Positions 50,501-59,721 of a DNA stretch of 64,000 nt are shown one piece after another. A program made the position numbers and the translations under genes. The notes beneath the pieces are model-generated. The model saw nothing but the letters and a program-made list of their open reading frames with translations. It had not been told where the DNA came from and did no database searches. Numbering within the stretch: position 1 is the stretch's first letter; each line of letters begins with the position of its first letter. Source of the DNA: Agaricus subrufescens (Eukaryota; Basidiomycota; Agaricomycetes; Agaricales; Agaricaceae); contig CM057059.1 of the NCBI GenBank assembly GCA_029945375.1, positions 2,356,001 to 2,420,000 of the forward strand. Direction: 5' to 3'.

Positions 50501-52867
50501 GCTCCGGTTGAACCTGTTATCGTAGAGAAGGGCAAGAGTGGCAACAAGAAGCCTTCGCTATCTGATATTTTTAAGAAGCCGGGAGCTGAAATAAGTGTGG
50601 ACTGGGAAGAAGTCGGGACAACACCTGTCAGCGCGAACGGTGATTACTCGTTTGTGTCTGGATCTTCAAATCCGAACTCCTCTACGACCATGACGGCACC
50701 CTCCACCAGAGCTGTGGCGTCTTCCTCCTCCTCTGATTCTAACGAGAGAGTGGTCCCTTTGCACCTGAAAGACGAGAGGAACAATACGAGATCACAAACA
50801 AGCCCAGCGAAATCATTGAAATCGAAGAACCTTACCCCCCTAGAGCTTCAGAAACCAGCCTCACTTCATATAGATGACTCCCCTTCCCCATTGTCTTATC
50901 CCCCTTCACGCTCTGATCCCCTCCTTTCATCGACGCCCGACCCCTCGTCGTCTCTCAGCGATTATCCTCGCTCTACTTCTGAGTCCTCGAGCTCCTCTCA
51001 ATGCTCCTTTACACCCCAGGGTTCTGTTGTTATTGATAAACTGGACGAGAACCTGCTTCGAGGATCAAGAAATCCCCGCATAACCTCCATCATCGATGAA
51101 CCCCCCCGACGATCGGTGTTAACATGGTCTGTGTATCAGGTCGTCAATCAGAGGACCGTGAAAGACCGATTCTTGTTTCTTTTCAAGGACCTTTTGGTCA
51201 TCGCAAAACCGAAACTGTCAGCACACGAGAATCTTGTCGATTTTAAGGCTAGCTCTCCCGGCCGTCTCTTCGTGGTGAAGAATGTCGTGTTATTGAAGGA
51301 CATACGTTTCACACCTGGACGAACAGACAATACCTTGAGAAGTCCCTCTGTCAAAGAGCAGCCGATGAAGAATCCAATCATCAAAGACTTTGTATCGCAG
51401 TTTGCATTGCATCCCGAGGGTGCAGTCAAGTCTTTGGTGGCAAAATATAGAGTGCTGGAGGACCCAAGGAGACTAGGGCGGTTCATATTCCATACCATCG
51501 AGCTAGACCGGGCACGTGTTGGGGAATACTTGTCGAAAAAGGTGCACAAACAAGAATTGGATGCGTATTTGAATAATTTTGGTTTCGTGAGGGTGAGGAT
51601 CGACCGGGCGTTGCGGGCATTCCTACTTTCAATCAACGTTCCTGTGCAGAACTCGTCCGCATTGGATAATCTGCTGTACGCCTTTGCTGGGAGTTGGTAT
51701 GATGCCAATGCGAGATTTGTTGCCTACGACCGGAACATGGCGGGGCGGCTCGTGTTGGCGTTGGTGAGGTTGAACATGATCTTACATGGAGACCTTGCTG
51801 AAACACCTGGACCGACTGGATACCCTGTGGAAGATTTCCCTCTCAGGGATTGGATTAATCTCGTGCGGCGTGCGGACCCAAGGCAGCTTTTGCCGATAGA
51901 CCTTCTAGAGGGCCTGTATGAATCCATTCGGCAGGAAAGATTATGTCAAGCCTGCTCTTATAACGCGAGCGAATCGGCTGTCCAACCTATCACAATTCGC
52001 AAATCCGTTCCCAGTCGACTGACGTATAAAAGCCAGTCTGACCCCGTTATACTTCGGATCCCTGCACCCGATCCCAATCTTACTATCTATCTTTTCGGCA
52101 AAGACCTGCAATTCGATCCTCCTGTGCTAAGCTTCAATAAGTCATCAGAAGCCTCCTTCCGCATCATCGGCAACGAACTTGGGCTGAAGACGATGATCAT
52201 GTGTCGTTCAGGGGCAAATGCTCTCAAGTACGCTGGACTTCCTCTTAGCAACACCTTGGTTGTGGAACGGGCGTTTATGCGTAACACGTTCCAAATCGCA
52301 TTCACTGATCACCGTTCGATGAAGCGGAGGTACATGTTCAGCGTAGCCGATCCCGTACTGGCGCTGACTGTTCGTACCTCGATTGAACGGGCAGCGTCCT
52401 CCATCAACTCTGTACCCTCCGCATCCCCAGAAATCAACAAGTGCTTGAGGGTCGCTGAACAAGCAGCTTTCCGCATCTTACAGTGCACACTCATTGATGG
52501 CCCAGATTTTGTCCGCTCAAACAAGTCATCAGCTCAATCTGGCTCAAGCCTATCTTCAAAACTTGAGACGAATGGCCTCGCTAATGGCTTCCGCTACCCC
52601 AAACATAGTCGGTCAAAATCCCGGAGTCAGCTCTATCGTCACGATGCCGGGCAGAACGAGTTGGATCTCAGTTATGATTCAACTAGTTATAGCGATTTCC
52701 GGGATAGCGACATGAGTGACGTCAATGACGAGACAGAGCTACCTGCAGGACCGATTTGGTCGGGCGAAGAGCTTGTAGCACAGTGCCAGCAGAACAGTGC
52801 CATGCCGACGATCTTGTCTCTGCTTCAGATTGGAGTTCTTGGCAAAGAAACTGTCCAACCTCTATAG
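47573..52867 (+). CDS. Giant Sec7-domain/PH-domain protein (putative Arf-GEF, glutamic finger absent)
   Basis: Two exons: 47573-49211 and 49275-52867, joined across GTGAGT...TTCTAG so that GEP runs into VFDMDKD; 1,743 residues. The first 1,100 are disordered, rich in Ser, Pro and acidic runs, with basic clusters. A PH-like region (RSVLTWSVYQVVNQRTVKDR, residues about 1155-1240) is followed by a Sec7-like domain (about 1250-1430: GRFIFHTIELDRARVGEYLS, RALRAFLLSINVPV, LVLALVRLNMILHGD). A second PH domain lies near 1465-1600. In classic Sec7 enzymes the loop after FRLPG carries the catalytic glutamate; here the loop reads PVQNSSALDN, with Gln 1338 (codon 51647-51649) at that position. The protein may therefore be a scaffold or a very weak exchange factor. 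No recognised budding-yeast orthologue. The N-terminal start is the first ATG. Confidence 0.75.
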
Positions 52868-53934
52868 CATTCGTTTCTTTGTTATCTCGGTACGTTTTTT
52901 TGTTCGCCTGTCAGGGAAACTTTCGGCTTATGAATCTGCGCTAGCTACCTTGCATTGGTTTCATCACAGATCCCTCGTTTCAAGTTATCTGCATTACCTC
53001 GTCTCTTTCATTGTTATTACATGTGCTATCTAGGATTATAGTTGCCTTTTTCAATCTATCTCTCGTTGAGTCTTTCTTTTATTTGCACTTTTCTTTAATG
53101 TGTAGCGCCCACAGTCCCTTCTCAATCATGTTTTGTATTACCATTTCCCGATTGGATATCTCAACTTTATGGCTTTTATCTAGTTTATGTCAATATGAGT
53201 CTTGCATGTCATGAATGAGTTTTGTATCACTTTGTATGGTAGATGCATGAGAGACTGGTAATCTGAGCTAGAAGTTGTATGACGACACACAATGAAGATG
53301 CCGACGTTATCGTTTCAATGGCCTGTGAAGAAACTGTATAAGCATCTTGGAGTAATGGGTTGAGGGTATCATTTGGAGGGTGGCAGGACGTTTTCATTGG
53401 AATGAACATTAAGTATCGTGAAGTACCAGCCAGGATTTTCGCCTTGTTCAGCCCTGCTTCAACCGGTACAGTGACTAATCGGAAAGGCTGCGAACTCGGA
53501 GTGGCCAACACATTCTGTTCCGCATTCTGCCATTACTGATTATTTATCAGCTCAATTTAAAAATAAAGGGATGTAATGAGGTCGTTTACGCTCAGATGCA
53601 GCAAGGATGTCATGCTCTCTTGTTTACGGAACAGGGATTTGTATTAACACAGGTGAGAGAGCTAACGTTGATGCCAACTAGGGTCGTTAAGGCGTGTGTG
53701 TGTGCGGTGCATGTTATACACGTTGCGGCAATGTGGTAGGGGTGGTCCGCTCCGCTACGAGATGGAAAGATACATATAACCTGGAACCCATATCGTCCCG
53801 GGGTTATTGACACATTACTCCTGGCGAGTATCTGGAAACGAATCTCCTCGTTATCCGCAGTCATTTTGACTGGCTTCAAAATTCTCTTCCTTCTCTATCG
53901 TTCCCTCTAGTCCCTTGAAAAATTCCCTTCTGCT
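52868..53934. other. Intergenic region, may hold one small minus-strand gene
   Basis: Just over 1 kb between the Sec7 gene and the NFKBIL1-like gene. The first 350 bp are AT- and pyrimidine-rich, like a 3' UTR. The remainder contains the tentative minus-strand exons described separately (53227-53879). Confidence 0.4.
53227..53879 (-). CDS. Tentative small gene of unknown function
   Basis: An ATG at 53879 opens MKPVKMTADNEEIRFQILAR and runs to GRYGFQ before a possible donor (53780). A second exon at about 53517-53227 codes NVLATPSSQPFRLVTVPVEA through to a stop after YHTK. Joining them in phase needs one intron of about 263 nt, or a small exon between that I could not place. Composition is balanced and not repetitive, and it is divergent from the next gene (55 bp between starts). 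I do not recognise the protein and no domain is visible. It may equally be a chance frame. Confidence 0.33.
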
Positions 53935-54912
53935 ATGGCTACATACACATACTACCCGTCAAGCGCTTCCCAATATCGCACACATCGTAGAACGACGTCC
54001 CCACCTTATCACGAGCAATCAACATGCAGATCCCCATTTCCTCGCGAAGGGACGCCTCCTCCTACTATTCGGGGGGCGACGAAACCTTTGTCGAACGACT
54101 TCCAACGGGCTAGATTTACGGAGTCGTCTCGTCCCTGCCCGCATATAACCAATACCCAAGCTTGGGTACTTGACCAGGAACACGTACGGACGGATAAGGA
54201 GAAACAAAGAACGAAAACACGACCACGGGTATTCGAGCAACGCGAGTTCTTCCTAGGCGGCGGTGGAAACTTGAGAGACAAGGATGATTTACCAGCGGCT
54301 TGGGAAGATAGAACTCGCAGGCACATGTGGGATGAACTGCTTTATGCATATGAGTTGGAGGCAGATCGATGGATGAGACAAGAGGAAGAGATGCGTCGGT
54401 TGGCGGTAGAGAGAGAGAGGACAAAGGCACGCTATGTTCAAGAGGAAATTAGGCGGTTGGAGATTCGGATGCGACAGAGGCGGGAGGCGGAGAGACAGCG
54501 GATGGTGCAGGAGAATCTTCAATTCCAGATGGAGGCTCGTGAACGTGACCGCAAGGAGCGTTCGAATTTGCGCAAGGCTGTTGTGGACGCATGGGACAAG
54601 TATGAAGCTGGATGGCAGGCGTTGATCGCGTCTACCGAACCACTTGGCTTTGAGGATATTCCTTGGCCGACAAAGTCGACGCCTACAGAGCCATCGGATA
54701 TTAGTCCCTCTGCGATCGTCAATCTTCTTTTATCTCCTCATCATTCGCCCAGACAGACGCGCAAAGAGCGTTTACGCAATGCACAACTCCGATGGCATCC
54801 AGACCGTTTTCGTAGATTGTTGAACAGGGTAAAGGAGGAAGACAAAGAAGCAGTTGAGGAGGGCGTTGGCATTATCGCTCGCTGTCTGAACGACTTGATG
54901 TCGAAGGAATAG
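53935..54912 (+). CDS. NFKBIL1-like coiled-coil protein with C-terminal WHPD motif
   Basis: A single open frame of 325 codons from ATGGCTACATAC. The first 130 residues are disordered. Residues about 135-230 are a highly charged coiled coil (RWMRQEEEMRRLAVERERTK and further R/E repeats). The end carries NAQLRWHPDRFRRLLNRVKE and IARCLNDLMSKE. The WHPDRF block followed by a short helix and LN pair is that seen at the end of NF-kappa-B inhibitor-like protein 1 and its fungal relatives, which are probably linked to RNA processing. I see no ankyrin repeats, so only the C-terminal part is shared. No introns, unlike most neighbours. Confidence 0.62.
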   Translation: MATYTYYPSSASQYRTHRRTTSPPYHEQSTCRSPFPREGTPPPTIRGATKPLSNDFQRARFTESSRPCPHITNTQAWVLDQEHVRTDKEKQRTKTRPRVFEQREFFLGGGGNLRDKDDLPAAWEDRTRRHMWDELLYAYELEADRWMRQEEEMRRLAVERERTKARYVQEEIRRLEIRMRQRREAERQRMVQENLQFQMEARERDRKERSNLRKAVVDAWDKYEAGWQALIASTEPLGFEDIPWPTKSTPTEPSDISPSAIVNLLLSPHHSPRQTRKERLRNAQLRWHPDRFRRLLNRVKEEDKEAVEEGVGIIARCLNDLMSKE

Positions 54913-55054
54913 GCCCGAGCTATGTAAATTGAAAAAAAAACAAATAAGTAGGGGGCTGTATGAGTATTTGTACTTATTTAATTCCCAAGGGACCAATTGC
55001 CGAAAAGTTGTTGGTCAGCGTCGCGTTCCTCGTCGTCACTGCACCTCAAAAAAA

Positions 55055-55971
55055 ATGTTCGCTCGCCTTACGCGAATTCCTCTACGTAGATCTATACACA
55101 CTCAAGCTGCACGTCCCCATTCATTTAGATATGCCCGCGCAGCACTAGGAACATCTGCAGTGACGGTCGCGTATCTCGCCTGGCGTTCACTCTCCGATCC
55201 CATTGCATTAGACAGTGCTTCCCCGACGCAGTGTATGTATTCCACTTTGTTTTATAGCCGGTTTATTTCCTTTTTTTCTAATATCAAGTATCATTAGCCA
55301 TCCAGAAACCCACCGTAGCCTCCAAACCCCCCTCAAAAGCGTCTGTGACGTCACCTGCGTCGAATACCTCTATTCCAGAACCAACTCCTACCCCTAATTC
55401 TGAGCCTTCAACAGAATATCTGGCACCCCAGGACGCAGACAGCGACAAAACATCGCCTAAACCCGAGGGAGAGGGAGAAGGGGAAAGGGAAGGGAAAGAA
55501 GGGGAAGGAGGGGAAGGAGGAGAAGAAGGAGAAGGATCCTCAGACGGTGCCGCATCAGGCGGAGCCTTCAATCCCGAAACCGGCGAAATTAACTGGGACT
55601 GTCCTTGCCTCGGAGGAATGGCTCATGGTCCTTGTGGTCCCGAATTTCGAGAAGCATTTTCATGTTTTGTCTTCTCAGAACAGGAACCGAAAGGCATTGA
55701 CTGCGTTGAAAAGTTTAAAGGAATGCAAGATTGCTTTAGAAGACACCCAGATGTGTATGGTGATGGTAGGTCATTCTTTTATATATATGTTCTTTGCTCA
55801 CGACTTGGGTTAGAATTAATGGATGACGACGAAGAGGAAGAAGCCGCCGCAGCTGCAGCTTCTACTGATGCACCGGAGCACGCACACGCTACACACGAAA
55901 ACCAGGAGAACGCGTCAACCGATACCGAAGCCTCGATATCCAAACCACAGACGCCACCAACTCCACCTTAA
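55055..55971 (+). CDS. MIA40: Mia40/CHCHD4 intermembrane-space import oxidoreductase
   Basis: Three exons. The start at 55055 gives [20 protein letters not shown], a mitochondrial presequence, followed by one membrane helix ([13 protein letters not shown]) that anchors it to the inner membrane. An intron (55234-55296) leads to a Ser/Pro and then Glu/Gly-rich linker ([20 protein letters not shown]). The catalytic core has the redox CPC motif ([15 protein letters not shown]), then twin CX9C cysteines ([11 protein letters not shown] and [11 protein letters not shown]) and [11 protein letters not shown]. The last intron restores the frame to LMDDDEEEE and an alanine-, Glu- and Pro-rich tail. Known role: oxidises incoming CX9C proteins, including relatives of the 9.6-kb gene here. 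All catalytic and structural cysteines are present. Confidence 0.93.
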
Positions 55972-56186
55972 ACACCATTTAGATCCAAAACTCTGGCAAC
56001 TTGCCATCAGCTGTGGAACTGGGATATATTACATATCTTTATTCTCCATCTCACCGCTCAGTTTAGGTTTAATTGCTCAGTAATATCTACCACACTATAG
56101 ATTATAAATTTACATTCAAAGATTACAACCACCTATTACCACAGGAAACAATTACTCCGATTTTTTTTTTCTTTTGCAAGTCAAGG
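55972..56186. other. Intergenic 3' region between Mia40 and mcm2
   Basis: The 215 bp between the two convergent stop codons are AT-rich and contain a T-tract (56160-56170). This is consistent with 3' ends of both transcripts. No gene seen. Confidence 0.45.
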
Positions 56187-59100
56187 TCAAGCGGACACAA
56201 CAAAACGCTTTTCAATAACGTTATCCTTCACCTTATAGCCATTGTTGGAAAATACTTTGGAGCGCAGGAATGCTGAAATATCGTAGATGTCGTGCTCCTT
56301 TGCCTGCACTAATGTCTGAGAAAGTAATTTTGTGATTGAGAACGTGCACCTACCCGCTCTTCCAATTCTGAAAGTTTCACCGAGACGAGCTCCGGTTGCG
56401 ACGATTTTGTAAGTTGGAGATATCTTGCTCTATCTTTGACGAGACCACCGAGGAGGAACACGAGTAGTTCGTCGTGATCCTTTGACTGTGTAAGATACTT
56501 GCGGAAGCCCTGTTCAAAAATATCAACTAAAAGCTCAGGCTCATATTAAAACAAACACCCACTCGTTGCAGTGTCTTTTTGATGCTCATCTTCTGCGCGC
56601 TCACGAAGCTTCCAACAGCAACTTCAATAGCAAGGTCAATATCATCAGAACGGACATATTCGCGTAACGCCATCCTTGCACTGGCTTCTGCCATACGAAT
56701 CATACTCTCGAGGTGGCGAACAGTGATAGGGTAAGACCCGGTGACCATAGATTCTCTCCGCAAGTCGGCAAAAAGCCTTGAGAGCTTCTCCTGATCCATA
56801 TCGTAAAGCTTTGGCCGAACTTTTTCGCGAGCATACATGATATATTTCCGCAACAAGTCCTGAGGAATGGCCTAGATGAAAAAGATCAGTCTGTAGCTCT
56901 CCTGATATATGACGGGTGTGAACGTACATCAGCGTCCAAGGTAGTCCCAACTCCCATCTCTTCTGTTTCCGGATCAAATTTGGGGTGACTTCTCAAATGA
57001 CTCCCGACAACGAATCGGGCAAGCAACTCGTCCATGACTGGGTCGACTGCATCCTTCACAACACACAATACATCAAAACGCGACAGAATAGGCTCAGTCA
57101 ACTCGACGTTCTGTTGAAAGGGTATGGTCGGGTTGTATCTGCCACGTATCGGGTTAGCGGCAGCGATAATGGCACAACGAGCCTGCAAGGTAGTAATGAT
57201 GCCAGCTTTGGAAATGGAAATGGATTGTTGCTCCATGGCTTCGTGAATTGAGGTTCGGTCTGCATCGTTCATTTTGTCAAACTCGTCAATCAAGCAGGTC
57301 CCTTTATCCGCCAAAACTAAAGCCCCGCCTTCGAGAGTCCATTCACGTGTGATTGGGTCTTTTCGAACGCTAGCAGTCAAACCCACAGCGGAGGCACCTT
57401 GTCCGGTGGCAAACACAGATCTATGAGCAGTCTTCTCCACGTATTTCAAGAATTGGGACTTCGCAGTTCCAGGGTCACCTAATAGGAGGACATTGATATC
57501 TCCACGAATACGATGCTTGTGGTTGATGTCTTTCGACACACCACCGAAGAGGGATAATGCTATGGCAGTCTTGATATCCTCATGGCCATATATAGACGGA
57601 GCCATAGATTTAATGATGCGTTTACGGATGCGCTCGTCATGAGCAAGAGCGCGGATTTCTCGTTCATCCTCTTCAGTCAACCTGAATGCGGCGAATAGAT
57701 CTTCCTCCTTATTTATGTGGTTGGCCTCAATGACAGTCGAGAAGACTGGGAAACCGTTTTTGGCGTTGAGGGCAGCGTCAAAGTTATTACGATAAACGCC
57801 TGTGACTTCCTGCAGTACCGTGAAAAAGAAATGAGAACTTGGATGGGGCTGCAAAATAAATGTACGTGCAATTTCTTCTCCAGGTTTGGCACTATCAATC
57901 AAATCCCACAAGAGAATAATTTCGCGATGACGCGGTAAACGTCCTGCGGGGACAGATCCAGGCGATTCTTGAAGGGTCATTTTTTGATAATTGCGGTAAA
58001 CAGTCTGTGTAACTTAAGTTGTACACCTCATTCAGCCACAGAAGAATGATAAATTATTACCTGTTCAGAGTTGACGGGGAACGGTCCTTTGCTTTCGCAA
58101 TTTGGGCAGTAGCTGATTTTGAGCTCTCGCGCCGCATCTTGATAGAAGGGGCCAAGAGTTGCGCCACATTTGGCGCAATCAAATTTCACGTACTTGAGTT
58201 GTGGAAATACACCACTTCGCCGCGTTACTACACCAGAGACACGAACAAGGTTATTAAGGTGAGAGCGCCTAAGGTCACGCAGTGTAGATGTCAAGGGGAG
58301 GTCAGCTATCCGTACATGGACTTCGGAGTGGATACGAGTATAGCCAGGGAAATAGACAAGGATGGCGCTCAAGGCGACTTCATCAAATATTTCAAGCATC
58401 GGGGCAGGGGAGTTGGTCAAGAAGTACGCCAAGATGGCTTTGGATGAAGCGAGATGGGCGTATGATACCTCCAGAGACTCGGAGTTTGCTATAGGTTTTA
58501 ATAAGGAAAACGTGAACACAGAATAAGAGTAGACACATACTTTCACCCAGGTTCCGTATACGCTGACCGTAGACCGATGAACCATTTTCGTCAATGTATG
58601 TCATTAAGAACTGACGGAAGTGTCGAACGATGGAACGACGGACGCGGTCGACAGCAATCCATTCAACGATGGATTTTGCCTTAATATCGCTCAATTGCTC
58701 TAATGGTAATTCCTGAACGAAGTTTGTCAACGGGCATAATAGAAACAAGGAAACAACATACATCTTCTACGCCTTCTAGATCGTCGAGATCCCTTCTTTC
58801 ATCGTATTGTCTCCTTGTTCTCCGTTTCATTCGAGCCAGATCAACGTCGTCGAGATCCTCTTCAATGGCATCATCACTATCTAGGAATGCTGGTGCACGG
58901 CTGCGACGAGCAGCACGACGCCCACGACCACCTATGCCTTCGAGTCGATCCCGACGCGCCATTTGTGCTTCGGCAGCTCGCCGGCCGGCAGCAGATATCT
59001 CTTGAGCATCATCATCATCGATGTCTGCGTCCGAGTAACGGTCCAATAGTTCATTTGGCGCGTAATCGCTGCCGTGGCTGTTAGCCTAGTGGATAGTAAA

Positions 59101-59452
59101 AGGGGGACAAAGCAACGGACCGCTCAAGGTTGTCATCAAATAGATCCTCCCCTTCTGCATCCTCGTCGCCATCTTCGATGTCCCTCACGGCATCGCGTTC
59201 GTCGAGGGAGTCGTCTGTGTCTGAGAAAAGCTGAGGAGGGGGAGATGAGGGTGGAAGAAGGCCATCGGAGTCGCGGCGGGAGAGCGAGCGACGGGGAGGG
59301 CGTGTTGGGGAGGAGAGAGGGCCTGGAGAGCCGGGTCTCTGGCGCTTCGGGGGCTTTTGGGGCGGTGAGGGGCTGGACGACGCAGGGACGAGGGGCACGT
59401 ACCATGGCAGCGATAAGGCAAAGACGCGTCGGGGAACGCGTGACACGCTCAT
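56187..59452 (-). CDS. MCM2: DNA replication licensing factor Mcm2
   Basis: Around seven exons, about 890 residues. The N-terminal tail is acidic with Ser/Pro-rich Arg stretches ([28 protein letters not shown]), as in Mcm2. Next come the zinc finger ([14 protein letters not shown]...CPNC), [17 protein letters not shown], and the AAA+ core: Walker [16 protein letters not shown], sensor and [19 protein letters not shown] (Walker B), [12 protein letters not shown], and the Arg finger in LSRFDVL. The C-terminal winged helix ends at 56187 ([11 protein letters not shown]). Known role: one of the six Mcm2-7 helicase subunits loaded at origins. The start at 59452 is chosen for the frame; a 30-nt in-frame segment after SLPW could be a tiny intron. 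Between GEEI and EVTGVY lies a 60-nt in-frame block that is probably a GC-AG intron. Confidence 0.93.
59424..59441. promoter_or_regulatory. Two MluI cell-cycle boxes (ACGCGT) at the mcm2 5' end
   Basis: ACGCGT occurs at 59424-59429 and 59436-59441, only 6 bp apart. This hexamer is the MBF site that drives G1/S genes such as mcm genes in yeasts. Both sites fall in the first ten codons of the frame as called, so the true start or a 5' leader could lie further downstream. Activity is not shown. Confidence 0.4.
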
Positions 59453-59721
59453 TATGCGTCACAAAGCGCGTGGATTAGGTAACTAGGTACATCGACTACC
59501 ACTATCACAGGCTCCTACCCAGCCGACTCACTGCTTCCTAAACGGGCAAAGATTATGTCAGAACATACTTTGCTCACGCAGTGAGCGGCTGGCACTTTAC
59601 GTAGATCGGCAATCACCGAGGGCCTGAATTAGACTCCGTTGTCATCGGGGCTGTAATTAAACTAATTAACAAATCTAATTATATTGTCACGCTCTATATT
59701 GCCCCTACCAAAGAATCGAGT

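Noticed and set aside
59136..59405. Alternative mcm2 start ATGG at 59405 with good context
   Set aside because: Its frame codes an Arg/Pro-rich sequence without the Mcm2 N-terminal acidic tail. No splice puts it in phase with the known domain.
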